The notes: generated by a model from the letters alone, not told the origin. Positions 33,384 through 45,059 are shown, counted from the first letter of the stretch. The stretch is 64,000 bases of DNA from Cotesia glomerata (GCF_020080835.1 NC_058165.1:4749771-4813770), one strand, 5' to 3'. Made by a program: numbers and translations.

Positions 33384-34850
33384 GCAAGATCGCTCAAGAT
33401 TGCCGAAAATGTGGTCAACGTCACCACGCGTTCATCCAGTTTGGATGCACCAACGAAATCAGCTTCGCCACAGCCTACATCTTCCGCACAGGCAACTAAT
33501 CGTTCCTTTAGACCGTTTACAGCTTGACATTATTGATGGTCTGCCGAAAAATAACTGCATCACCAAGCTGACTCCGTTCATTGACCATCAGGGGGTCCTG
33601 AGAGTCGGTGGCCGCTTGAAAAACGCATCGATGGACCCAGAAGAAAAGCATCCAGCGATCTTGCCAAGACAATCACCGCTTACATCAATCCTGATTGATG
33701 ATTCGCACCGCAAAACGCTTCACGGAGGTACTCAGCTTACGCTCGCTGACTTACGCAAGAGTGTCTGGATTATTGGAGGCCGTGTTCCAGTCAGATCATT
33801 CATATTACGCTGCGCTATCTGCACTAGACACCGTGGAGAACGCGCTCAACAGTTGATGGGTCAACTACCTGCCGCACGAGTACAGCCAACTCGAGCTTTC
33901 CTGCATACAGGACTCGACTACGCTGGATCTATCACGCTGAAAACTTTTCAAGGACATCGAGCAAAAACATACAAAGGCTGGATTGCCGTCTTTGTATGCA
34001 TGTTCAGCTCAGCTGTACATCTAGAGCTAGTCACTGACTACACCGCTGCCGCCTTCATTGCCGCTTTACTAGTCGCCGAGGTATCTGTCATACGCTATAC
34101 TCAGACTGTGGAACCAACTTTGTAGGGGCAGATAAAGAGCTAAGACGACTATTCGCTGCAGGATCTCGCACCCTTCGAGAATTATCAGTTTTAATCGCTC
34201 AAGATGGCACGAACTGGAAGTTCAATCCGCCTGGAGCTCCACATTTTGGAGGAAAATGGGAAGCCACTGTAAAATCTATTGAGTTTCACCTTCGAAGAAC
34301 AATCGGAGACTCGCTGTTGACACTTGAGCAGTATTCAACGCTCTTGGCTCAAATTGAAGCCATTTTTAATTCCAGACCGCTCACACCGCTGAATGAAGAT
34401 CCTGCTGACCTTGCAGTAATGACACCAGGTCATTTCTTAATCGGACAGTCACTAACCGCAGTTCCAGAGCCATCGCTGACAGAAGTACAACCCGCTCGGT
34501 TCTCGAATTGGGAACAAGTCCAGCAAATGGTTCAACATTCCTGGAAACGCTATTATCAGGACTGCATCCACCGCTACCGGGCCATTTCCAAGTGGCATCA
34601 TCAACGCAACGAGATCAAAGTGGGTTCAGTTGTACTGATCACCACTGAGGATCTCCCGCCAACCAAGTGGCCATTAGCCAGAGTCACCGCTCTCCATCCA
34701 GGTGAAGATGGACAAGTCCGCGTGGTAACTGTCAAGACAGTTAACACAGAGCTAGTACGTCCAATTACAAAGCTCTGTGTCTTGCCGCTAACATATGAAG
34801 AAGACGATCTTGTCGACGCAGCCGCCAACCCGGGGGAGAATGTTCAGTGA
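33384..34850 (+). pseudogene. BEL/Pao retrotransposon pol remnant: integrase and DUF5641
   Basis: The first frame (to 34125) encodes the integrase N-terminal zinc-binding pattern H-x4-H...C-x2-C (SHRKTLHGG through CAICTRHR), then MGQLPAARVQPTRAF and the first catalytic Asp in GLDYAG, plus the SSAVHLELV motif. At about 34070 the frame shifts. The other frame continues from 34074 to the stop at 34848 with YSDCGTNFVGA (second Asp), PHFGGKWEA (Glu) and a DUF5641 domain (DCIHRYRAISKWHH, PPTKWPLARV). Residues normally between the LELV block and the RRG block are shortened, so the shift comes from a deletion. Gag, protease, reverse transcriptase and RNase H are absent. The first 17 codons of the open frame are family D sequence, not BEL. 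Confidence 0.9.
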
Positions 34851-35471
34851 ACAGGCCCAGCCGCGATGAAGTCGCCCCTGGGGGACTCCCAATTTCACGA
34901 GCCGCACCTGTCTACCGCTAGTTCCCGCAAAAACTAACCGCCTATGAAAGCTTAGCTTGACTGATCACGCCATGTCTCGGTGGTGTGATTGGCTGATCGC
35001 TCCGCTGACATGCGCAATCAGCCTTCTTCCCCAAGTCGACGAAGAAAAAGACGCATTATTATTATTATCTTTCGCTTCCACGCTTTCGTTGCAACAAGTC
35101 GCCATTAGTGTTACTTTACTTTCGCTTTTTGCTAACAAACCGCATTTCGCTTATTTAATAAGTTAATTTGCTTAAATTAATTGTTATTAACCCGCTTTAG
35201 TTTGTTACAGATAAATTTTGTTATTTGTAAAAATAATTCTCCGCTTTTCCAGTGTCGGCAGTGTGCTCAACCACGTGTCAACCGGCTTCGCTTTATTAAT
35301 CACGCAGTGCTTTATTTATCCGCTTTTATTTAAACAATCCGCTAACATATTAAATAAATATTAAGTGTAATTTGTGTAAATAAATTTATAGTGTTCATTT
35401 TAATAAATATTTCCGCGTTTTAATTGAGATATCCAGACCAAAACCTGATCCTCCGCTTTCCCGCGATTACA
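34841..35471 (+). mobile_element. Probable BEL/Pao 3' LTR
   Basis: Starts TGTTCAGTGAACAGG directly after the polypurine tract CGGGGGAGAA, a normal BEL/Pao arrangement, with the pol stop just inside it. Ends near CGCGATTACA. No second copy exists upstream, so the boundaries cannot be checked against a 5' LTR; the right end could be 10 bp further. Confidence 0.65.
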
Positions 35472-35610
35472 TCATTTTACAGTATCAATAGTATTTTATT
35501 AAAAATAAATTTTCTTTATATGAAAAATCTACTTCCATTTTGGCTGTCGAATGGCCTTTTTTATACTTGTGACGTTATAATTCAGCTAACAATTCACTTT
35601 TCTATCAATG

Positions 35611-36737
35611 ATTAGTCAACAAACTGCTTTTATTACCATTACAATTGAATTATACCGATAGAATACTTGAAACAACAATTGGCTAATTATTTGACAAGAA
35701 AATTAAAGAGGATAATTGTAAATAACAATCAAGTTATCTGTGACTGTTATTTACCTGCAGAAAGCATGTCTGCTTATAATATATCTCTTAATCGTGTATA
35801 TATAGAAACGGGGATAATTACTCTGGCGAACGTTCCTAAGGGGAATCTTATGAGTTGAGAATAGCACGAATGCTCTCACACGCCAACGAGAGAAAGGGAG
35901 GTAACTGAAAGAAAGAGAAAGAAAAAGAGAGATATCCTCTGACATAATTTAAATTGAAACTCGTTACCCATGCCTACCAAATGTGTCACCTTGTTGACAA
36001 CCAGCAAATTAATGTGTAGTATCTTGTTACGTGCTTAATTTTTTTAATTACAAATTTATTTAGTATGAAAAATAACTGACCATGTATTGTTTTACCGCAG
36101 ACAATATTTATTCTGCCGCTAAAAATTTTATAAACTAAAACTATAAGATGATACTGAGGATTTAACAATCAGACGGTATTATTTTGACAGATTGACGCAA
36201 TAGAAATTCCATTACTTAATTAAAAAAACCGAAATTTATTTGAGTCGATGACGCATACGGTAATTTTTTCATACTTTAAATTCAAAAAAAGAAAAATTGC
36301 AAACTATGAAAGCTTTGCAGAAGCTAGCTGGTGATAAATGAAGGTTGTAAATTTTAATCAGTTGTAAAATTTTAAAAGTTTCTAGTTGAGAATGCTAAAG
36401 CTAGACTTTTAAAACTGTAAATTTTAAAATATATATAATGATAAGCGTCGAAAATTGTTTGTTAATAATAGCTGAATACCTGGTTGTACCTTACGGACCG
36501 TAAATTCTTGCATTTACTAAAATAGCACAGCCCTAAAAGTAGCAAGCCTTGTATACTAATAATCATTGTGTAGTAACCATCAGTTTGTTACTAGGTAATA
36601 ATTTTTTCAGATATAATATATCAAAGGATAAATATGCTTTACACTTTAATCTTAGGTTGATAGTTGTTAAATTTACAAGCGAGTTATTTGAATCCATAAA
36701 TTTGACAATATGTACTGTTTGTAGCTAGAATAGTGCA
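35611..36737. other. Non-coding stretch
   Basis: Short frames of 60-64 codons without domains. A purine-rich run (GAAAGAAAGAGAAAGAAAAAG) lies near 35907. No repeat family recognised. Confidence 0.35.
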
Positions 36738-38109
36738 CACTGGTAGAAAGATTTAGTACGGAGTACTAAACTGATTTAGTAACAAAATTTTTAGTCATTT
36801 ATTAGGAAAAAAATATATTTTTTTCTTTATCAATACACGGAAAAAAGTAAACTGTAATAAATAGTCGATTTATAATAAGTAATGATCAACTGCTAAAAAT
36901 TAACATTTCAAACAGTAAAATCGTGATTTTACTATTCACTTTATAATATTTACCATTTAAACGCTACAATTTACTCTTTATATGGAAGAAAATACTATTT
37001 CAAACAGTAATATTCGCTATGTAAATGTCTAAAATGTTAAAGTATAATAATTAAGAATTCAGACTTTGATATTTATCATTTCGTACTTAAAAAATGATCT
37101 TACGATATGTAAAAAGTATAAAAGAAAGTTAGTAAATTTATAATACAAGCAATGTCAATATTTACTAAGTAAAATGGTAAATTTTAAACGCAACGCTAAA
37201 AATGAAACTATAATTATTTACTTGCTTGGATTGGTCAAATGTATATTTTAAAAGTAGAATTTTTACTGTTTTAAATGTTAAATTCTCCCAGAGTGAGACC
37301 CCCTTCTCCTTATCGGAGTTTCCCTTCTTCTCATAGTATGGACTATAAATTGAAATGGCAATTTTTACTGTTTGAAACTGTAATTTTTTAAGATGAGAGA
37401 GTCGTTATTTACTATAGCGACAGCTACTAATCACTTATTTTCGATATTAAATTATAAATTGTGGCTTTTACACTTTCTACATTAAGTTCTGTTATATTTA
37501 TATTTTTGCCACCCCGATGTCCGCTGTACTGTTTGAAACTATAAAAATTAACCGAAATCCGAGTGAATTTTACAGTTTACTTTTTTTCGTGTAACCTATT
37601 CACTAACTCAGATTATTTTATTCAACTCGATTTTGGGAGATTTATCAAACCTTTGAAAACACACATACTCCCAAATGGCTTATATGTCATTTCTCAGTGG
37701 AATTTAGTTTAAATTTTTCAATTTGTCTATTATTGATATGTTAAAAACTTGTTTAATTTTAAATTTTATAAATGTCTCAAATAAAAAATTATAATTTAAT
37801 GAGATTCTTTTCTTTATAATACCTTATATTTTCACTTAAAATTATTTATTTTAATTATTTTGAGTAAAAATGTTAGGATACACGCTAAAATTAGTTAAAA
37901 AAATTAATTTTTAATACTAATAAACGATTTATTGAGTAGCAATAAATAATTTGTTAAATACTACTAAATATTTATTTAGTGGAAATAAATGGGCTTTAAT
38001 AAATGATTTAGTAACTATTACTAAATGTTTGGTAATTAAAAGTTTGTTACTAAATCATTTAGTAACTATTACTAAATCTTATTTAATAGAACTAAATAAT
38101 CCATCAGTG
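36738..38109. mobile_element. Family K element, copy 2, carrying element L
   Basis: Starts CACTGGTAGAAAGATTTAGT and ends ACTAAATAATCCATCAGTG, an inverted pair. The right side is rich in TTTAGTAA/TTACTAAA blocks shared with copy 1. The 66-codon frame at 37951 is repeat-derived. Confidence 0.78.
36834..37593. mobile_element. Element L, 760-bp MITE
   Basis: TACACGGAAAAAAGTAAACTG at the left is inverted at the right as CAGTTTACTTTTTTTCGTGTA. Internal AAACAGTAAAA/TTTACTGTTT words recur. No ORF. Nested in K. Confidence 0.82.
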
Positions 38110-39284
38110 ATACTATATAATTTTGTAAGATTTGCCACAAAATATATTTGATGAATTGTTATACATCAAAAGTACAACTATCATGAAATAATAGATGTAA
38201 TCACTCACAATTGGCTTCAAACTGGATTGAATTTTCTGACAAATCATATTTAAGAGTTTTGATATCTTACAGGCATATTTTTGAGTACGTCGAAAATTGG
38301 AAGTAAAGCAGACAATAAATAAAAAAAAAAGATATTAAAAGATACAATCAGCGTATTGCATAAATCTTGAGCTTGTCTTGTCTGTTTGAGAGACTGCAAC
38401 ATCGATCAACGACAACATTAATCGTATTTGCGTGTGTTGTATATACGTCTATTCATTTTGTCGAGAAAAGGAAAAATATACAAGAGAAACGGGAGAGATG
38501 AGGAAGAAAGAGTCAGCTACGTGAAGAGAGAGCGGCTTGGATAAAAGTGTAAAAATGCTGACAAGCGGATAATAGAGGAGGCAGTCAGTCACTTTGAAAG
38601 ACGACGTTGAACACGAGGGTGAGTGAACAAGAAAAATAGAAAAAAGGAATATCGAACTGTGCTGGAGAGAGTTGGAACAAGGAATGGAAAATGCTGAAAG
38701 ATTGAACCAGGTTCTAGGGGCTCCGGGGGTTAGGGGTGAAAGTATAAGGGAGCATTCTACGTATTCCAGGGGTAAGGGGCTAAAACTTTACTACTTGGTG
38801 AGCCGTAAAAGGGAATGGAAACAAACGCGGTTAGTGTGAGAAGTAAGAGAGTAACAGAATTTCTGGTGGGCAATAAATCATCCCAGTCGTCTTTTTCATG
38901 TTCTCGTACAATAGTCAACTTAAATTCGCGGTGGAAAGGGAATATTTTCTGATGTATTATATTATTCATATTCATATACATATAATACATCCAGTTATAT
39001 AGTTTAATATACTTTTGTATTGAGCTGGTCCATATATTTCACGTGGGTATGACCAAATGGGCGTACAATCATTCCACGTTGTTGACCCCTCAGTAAATAG
39101 TATGTCAAGTCCTGTTGCACGTTCTACACATATTTAAATGCTATTAAAAAGTCATTTGACTGCAATAAAGGTTCTATTGATTCATTAGCTTTTATAAAAA
39201 ATTAAATAGAATTTTTTTTATTTATCGCCAATTTATACTTTTTATTACGAATAAATTTTTGAAATTATTGTTCTATGGTTCTTG
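38110..39284. other. Non-coding stretch with an island at 38370-38990
   Basis: The island is purine-rich on the plus strand (GAGAAACGGGAGAGATGAGG; GGCTCCGGGGGTTAGGGGTG). A 77-codon minus-strand frame has no domain. Likely single-copy; function unknown. Confidence 0.3.
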
Positions 39285-39473
39285 CACTGAAAGAAAGAAA
39301 TGGTTTTCTGAACTAGAAAAATCTAGTTAAATAGAATCTCCATTATTTATGCCTGAAATTATTTATTATATTGAGCCCTAATAGATGGGTTTCTTAGACT
39401 ATTTTTAGTTAAAAATCGGCTTAATAGTCATCTTGATTAACTTCAACTCAGAAAACAGAAAAAATAATTCGGA

Positions 39474-39546
39474 CAGCCCGGACTGGGAATCGAACCCAGA
39501 ACTTTTGGTTACGCATCAAAAGCTCTACCAGTTGAGCTATCTGATA
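39474..39546 (-). repeat. tRNA-like segment of family T copy 4
   Basis: Minus strand TAGCTCAACTGGTAGAGC is a nearly perfect A box and D arm; GGTTCGATTCC is a perfect B box with T stem CTGGG/CCCAG. Confidence 0.72.
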
Positions 39547-40425
39547 TATCGTCCGTAACAACCTTTCAGTCATCTAATAATTAGTAGATTTTATAAAAAT
39601 CTAACTATTGCAGCCGTCCTCATGGCGCAACTTTTAAAAAATTTAGCCATTTTCTGATTCAGTTTGTCGAGCTGAGTCAAAAAATGTAGTTCATTCAAAA
39701 GTTTACATATATTTAAACGATATAACGCGGCTTGTCAGCACAATAGCGTTTTCAATTTATAACCGATTCTTCTCAAACTCACCATGCTTTATCTATCGAT
39801 GAAGACTAAGGTTAAGTTCGAAGATGAGCTTAATCGGGCGAGTAATTTGGAAATTACAGGATTTTGAAATTTTGAAAATCGTGAAAATTGACGTTTTTAC
39901 TACTTTAACTTGGTATAATTACTAAACTAGACCAGATATAAAAATTCGGTGAGTTGCATCGTAAAGCTCTTTTATTAAGCTTCAATTTTCACTCCTCAGA
40001 AGTGGTAATAGCTTTTTAATATTACTCCTTTTAGAGTTCGTTTAATGAAACAGTTTTACGGTTGCAGCCGTTTTAGAATTATTGTCTGCATCATAGCATA
40101 ATCATGATGTAGATTCAATAATCACGATATTGATCAGTCTTTCGTGTAATGTGTTCGGGTAGGTCGTCAGTAAATATGTCACAAATTAGTTCTAAATATT
40201 GTTTTTTTTTTAATTAGAATTTTATTCAGTTTCAAAATTCTGATTAACTTGGAAACTGTTGTTCCTAAGCAGTTACTTAAAATTTGAACATTGATAATAA
40301 AAATCTTATAACCTTTAAAATTATTTGATAAATATTCGAGAAACTTTTTCTTTGCAAGATAATTTTTTCAACAAAATTGGTTCTCAATAGTTTTAAATTT
40401 ATTATTGAATTTTATTTTTAATCAA

Positions 40426-40453
40426 TTTATTTATTTATTTATTTATTTATTTA
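40426..40453 (-). repeat. (TAAA)n 3' tail of the LINE
   Basis: Seven tetranucleotide units, (TTTA)n on the plus strand, directly abutting the target-site duplication. This is the expected position of a simple-repeat tail for a minus-strand non-LTR element. Confidence 0.88.
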
Positions 40454-41702
40454 CTGATCATGGAGATAATTCTCCTTTTGACCACAAATCCAAATAATTA
40501 CAAAAAAATTATAAAATTGTTGAAAATACATAGGTAGTAAGAAACTGATATAATAATAATAACAATAATAATAAAACTATAAACAAAGTAATATTAGTGC
40601 AAAAGTAGCAAGTAATCACAGACATTTTCTTCGCATTCAAAATCAAAATCAGGTTTACAATCAAGTGCTTAAATCATACTGACTCTTTTCTAACTCTAAC
40701 AAATACAAATAACATTTATGACGGAAGTTATCTAGAGTCTCAGCTGATGTAATAACAATTGGTAGATTATTCCAAAAATTACAACCAGTAACAATGAAAG
40801 ATTTATAATAAGCTGCTGTACGCGCAAAAGGCACCTGCAATGAATTTGTTTTACCTAATTCCCTACGACCTGAAGCACTAGTTTTGTGTAATAACTGGTC
40901 ACCGAAAAGACTTGGACGTATTAAACAAATCGCCTTATAAAACTCACTAGCTATTAGTTGTAATCTTCGATTTGGTGGCTTTAGCCATCCAAGCGCCTGC
41001 CGATGCTTCGTTATATGCTTCACTCAGCGTATTCGTAAAACGAAACGCACACAATTGTTCAGCGATACTAACAGCGATCTTTCAAGCTCAAATGACAAAT
41101 TCGTTAATGCACAAGCACATTAATCATAAATTGGCAAGACCATACCAGTAATAAGTTTTCTCTTTAACGCCATACTGAGTTGTGCATCATTCATTCGTAT
41201 TCTGTACAATGCTCCTGCCGCCCGATTCTTAATACTAGCAATATGCTTATACCAAGTAAGAGTACATTCAAAGACTACGGTAAAGAGCCATAAAGTCCCA
41301 AATACTTGTAGCTTGTAACAAAATCTATCAATCTATTATCTAAATATAATCTTAAATTTTCTATGCTCGCATTAACATTGCACACATTTACCGCACTGCC
41401 AAATATCATTGCCTTAGTCTTTAATACATTTAAACGCAGCCTATTCGCTTGGCACCAGTCTGAAACACACTTAATATCTTCATTCATGTAAAAAACATAT
41501 TTATTTACATCAGCTAGCTTACAACGCAAATAAATAACCATGTCATCTGCATACAATAAATATGAACAATAACGTAGACATTTTGGAAGATCATTTATGA
41601 AAATGGAAAAAAGCAAGGGACCCAGAACGCTGCCTTGAGGTACTCCAGACTTAATACTAATCCAATTTGATCTTTTGTCTTTAATGACCACCGTAAACAA
41701 TA
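40454..41702 (-). pseudogene. 5'-truncated Jockey/CR1-type non-LTR retrotransposon (reverse transcriptase part)
   Basis: On the minus strand 41700-41275 encodes the RT palm: SGVPQGSVLGPLLFSIFIND, then the catalytic YADD and RLRLNVLKTKAM. The thumb region (41270-41024) is readable only with a stop and frame changes. The last open part 41023-40661 ends with the FWNNLP and FRHKCYLYLLE motifs usual at the end of this class. The endonuclease domain and the N-terminal half of RT are absent. The 5' edge at about 41703 passes directly into a tRNA-like repeat instead of host DNA. Assignment to Jockey versus CR1 is not secure. Confidence 0.88.
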
Positions 41703-42101
41703 GAACGCTTCACGTAATAATTACCGTAACTCCTATTCTTTCCCGCTTCACAACATTATTTATATTTGTAAAAATGCTTGCCGTAAGATGGACGGTGTGG
41801 CTTAATGTATATAGAATAAGCGAAAGGAAATTTAGTATAGACCGAATAGCTCAAATGGTAGAGTAGCCGACATGTCTTCGGAAGGTTCTGGGTTCGAATC
41901 CCAGTCCGAGTTATCTAATAATTTTTTCTCGCATATTCTATAAACTCACATTAAGATGATCCTCTCCACATTCCTTTCTCAATCCTTTCCTACCAATATC
42001 CTGTTACGTGAATGTGAACGCTTCACGTAATAATTACTGTAACTCCTATTCTTTCCCGCTTCACAGCATTATTTATATTTGTAATAGGGACATGAAAAAG
42101 T
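41703..42101 (+). repeat. tRNA-like repeat with duplicated flank (period 313 bp)
   Basis: GAACGCTTCACGTAATAATT, CGTAACTCCTATTCTTTCCC and GCTTCACA...CATTATTTATATTTGTAA occur at 41703 and again at 42016. Between them lie CCGTAAGATGGACGGTG (41781-41797), the tRNA-like segment and the CATTCCTTTCTCAATCC spacer. It looks like slightly more than one unit of a tandem array. Confidence 0.85.
41840..41911 (+). repeat. tRNA-like segment, 72 nt
   Basis: Same module as 13503-13574: TAGCTCAAATGGTAGAGT, anticodon-like stem GCCGA/TCGGA, T arm CTGGGTTCGAATCCCAG. Lacks U33 and full acceptor pairing. It lies antisense to the adjoining LINE. Confidence 0.7.
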
Positions 42102-42392
42102 TAATCAATGAATTAAGTTGTACATTATTAGTATTAATATTATATTATTAAAAATAAATTTTCTTTATATGAAAAATCTACTTCCATTCCAGCAGCCGAA
42201 TGGCCTTTTTTTTTGTTTTTATTTAATATGATAACAGAAAAATATTTATTAAAATATAATCGACATAACTATTTATCAATAATTACTGAAACTAATGCGT
42301 AGTTCAAGTAACTACAAAAAAAAGTTTAGAAACTATTTTTTTATGCTTCTGACGTTATATTCCAGCTAATTATGCACTTATTTCACAATGTG

Positions 42393-43400
42393 TGATAGTT
42401 GAACAGTTTAAAAAAATAAAAATAAATTAGTAGACATCAATATTCACTTTACGACTTCAATTGTTGAATTCATGTTTAAAAAATAATGTTTGATCCATAC
42501 ATATACGTCTAAACACCGGTATATACTTATAAATCCCGTAGTTTAGTAATTCCTAAAGAGGCAAACAATTTTCAAATCCATCGACAACTCTTGCTTGTAG
42601 ATTACAGGATTTATTTTAGCATTTATTCAATGCGGGGCCACGTATCGTATATATTATCGGATCGAGAATACATTTTACGCATGTGAAGGTTGATAAGAGC
42701 GACAGAGTACAAGAAAACGAATCGGGTGAGAGTGAGATAGATATCTGATGGAGTAAAAAAAAAGGACACATTGACCAGGATGGTGGCTGTCTATATTGAT
42801 TGTGTAGCCGTCTGACAACGACAGTGACATATGTCACCGAGGCTTCTCGTTATCGCTGATTTAAACATGAGGCCATCCAAGTTCTTTCTCTTCTTCCTCT
42901 TGCAATTCCTCTTTTACCTCCTTACAATGCTCTATTCTCTCAGCCACTTTTATACTCTCATTTAACTTCTGTCTGGATGACTAACAAAGTGTAAAGTAGT
43001 ATAGGTAAGGTATATGACTCTCTTTCCCTATCATATATCTTATTATATACCTCATCTTGATTTACACTGTACCATCATCAATAACACGATGACATATTCA
43101 AAGTCTATACACTGTTATTCATAACTCTATTGTCATATTATACTACTGCCTTCTCGATTATTATCACTTATTCAATGACAGCTATAGTGATCGATGATTT
43201 ATGAGTATTATGCTTCATATTTTTTTCACTAATAAATTAATAATATATGAGCTGAGAAATATTAATCAAATTATTATTACTGGTGAATGCGTGTGGGCGT
43301 GAATAAACGTGCATACATCTTATTAATGTATTGTTAGCTTGTCTTAAGTTTTTTTATAACATTTTTTTTTTGACGATGAATAATACGAATAATAATAATA
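42393..43400. other. Non-coding stretch with an island at 42600-43050
   Basis: The island holds GACAACGACAGTGACATATG and a pyrimidine-rich run. A 73-codon minus frame ending there lacks domains. No repeat family recognised. Confidence 0.3.
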
Positions 43401-44382
43401 AGGTAAAAGCCCCAATTATTAACAGGGCCCCCACTATTGACATCCTATTTAATTTTATTATTTCATTATTAAAATCTGTTAATAATCACAATTAGTGATA
43501 TTTCGTGACAATTTTACATATTTTTAAAATTAAAAAATAGCAAAATTTAATTCCAAGGTATAAATTATTTACCGCAAAAGAATTTCGTTTTTTCAAGTAG
43601 GCCAAAACTGCTTATACGTTTGTAACTTCTTAACAATATTGTTAAGAAAGACCTTATTTTCAAATCCAGATTTCTCAATGTTTTTTGGATGTAATTGCAT
43701 TGTTTAAAATTATTTTAGATTATTTATAGTCTAAATAACCATATAATCATTTGTTTTTACTTTATCGAGTTAAAATTAATTTTAAAATAGCGAATGTCAA
43801 TGATGGGGACACAAAAATTAATTTACGTCAACTAACGACATATATGTCATATGACCTATACGCCATAATGTAAGGTAAACCTTACTCCCCTCAACATATA
43901 TATCAACGTATTAATGTTTACATACTGTCATGTGATTTTATAAGAATCAAAGTATTTGAGACTAGAAAAAATTGCTAAAAAAAAACCTGGTAAAAAATAT
44001 AGAAAAGCTCGGTCTTAAACGAATTTTAAAATAACAAAAATTATTGATAGTTTTGCATTAGTTAGTAGAAATGATTATTGTTAATATAAATTTAACTGTA
44101 ATAAAAAATCTGCCAATAACAGGGTCAATGTTATGTCAATAATCGGCTCTTTGAATTTTTTGCGCTGTCAATAATACACACATTGGACCTGTTGGTTTTA
44201 AGTTGATATAATAATTATTAAATTTATTGCTATTAAAGTTAATTAATTAAATTATATAAGTAAAAACAATGATTAAGGTGTCCCATAAAAAAAAAGTTGA
44301 CAATATTGATTTGAAACACGATAAAAAAATTCAAATATTCATGATCACTCTTATAGTGTCAATAATGGGAACTTTTACCCTA
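43401..44382. mobile_element. Element W, ~980-bp TIR element
   Basis: Left AGGTAAAAGCCCCAATTATT; right GTGTCAATAATGGGAACTTT then TACCCT, imperfect inverse. ATTATTGACA-type words recur inside (43791, 44120-44135, 44168). No ORF. Confidence 0.65.
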
Positions 44383-44469
44383 CTAATAATTATGTTAAAA
44401 AAGTACATGCACAAGTCGACTATATAATTAACAGATACCAATGTTTTATAATATATAAGTGATATGTGA

Positions 44470-45055
44470 TATCACTAAAATCAGTGAAAACTTGACTAAA
44501 TTTGAATTTGAAATGTAAAATATAAAAATATATTAATATACAATGAAATATACGACTAAATTGGGAAAAATAAAATTACAGGTAATTTTAGTGAGAAATT
44601 CATTAACTGCATCGTAGTTTTCAACTTTTAATGAGCGATATCAAATAATACTCGAAAATTAGTGAAGATTCCACTAATAATTTAAGTGGAAGCGCTATTA
44701 AATCAGTGAAAAAAGGAATCACAAATAATATCAGTGTATTATTTATTCACGATTTCTGAAAAGTCACTATTAAATTAGTGAACATTGAAGTCATTAATAG
44801 AATCAGTGACAAAATCACTGACAACCGAGTAGAAACAACTGCGTAATTAGTGAATTCTAAAACCACCAGTAGAATTAGTGACAAAGTAACTGCTAATTGA
44901 TAAAAAAGACTTTTGAATTAGTGAAATTTAAAATTACTAATTGAGTTAGTGATAAGTCCACTGATTAATCTAGTAAAATCACTAATTTTACAGTGAAAAA
45001 ATTTTCACTACCTGAATTAGTGAAAATTTCACTAATTTTATTTTAGAGAGTGTAG
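44470..45055. repeat. Degenerate array of the word ATTAGTGA/TCACTAAT
   Basis: More than a dozen instances in both orientations (for example AATTAGTGAAAATTTCACTA at the right edge). Possibly a MITE built of short inverted repeats; its exact ends are uncertain. Confidence 0.6.
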
Positions 45056-45059
45056 ATTA

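Larger units (their letters stand above)
33127..35556 (+). mobile_element. Family D repeat, copy 2, interrupted by BEL/Pao
   Basis: Left part AGTAGATTTTATAAAAATC to GAAGATGAGCTTAA (33383); right part from about 35482 to GTCGAATGGCC. The middle half of D is missing, so the retroelement insertion was accompanied by loss of D sequence. Confidence 0.8.
32691..35610 (-). mobile_element. Family T element, copy 3, carrying D2 and a BEL/Pao fragment
   Basis: The left part (32691-33125) contains the tRNA-like segment. The right part resumes after the insertion at about 35558 with ATACTTGTGACGTTATAATT, CAGCTAACAATTCACTTTTC. The gap corresponds to one uninterrupted string in T copy 2. Confidence 0.82.
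39593..42205 (+). mobile_element. Family D repeat, copy 3
   Basis: Most complete D: left part to 40425, right part 42102-42205 ending CAGCAGCCGAATGGCC. The insert between them is flanked by TTAATCAA on both sides, found once in D copy 1 (TTTTTAATCAATGAATT). Confidence 0.88.
39285..42392 (-). mobile_element. Family T element, copy 4, carrying D3 and a LINE/tRNA-repeat insert
   Basis: Left terminus CACTGAAAGAAAGAAATGG; right end degenerate (CTTATTTCACAATGTGTG). The element is split at CATCTAATAATT by family D. Confidence 0.8.

Noticed and set aside
34841..35471. Endogenous virus with an envelope gene downstream of the BEL/Pao pol
   Set aside because: The pol frame ends inside the LTR start and no further open frame follows before the LTR; no envelope is visible.
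41275..41700. An intact LINE ORF starting at 41700
   Set aside because: The apparent start is a TTG inside the RT palm region; upstream sequence is the tRNA-like repeat, so it is a 5'-truncated pseudogene.
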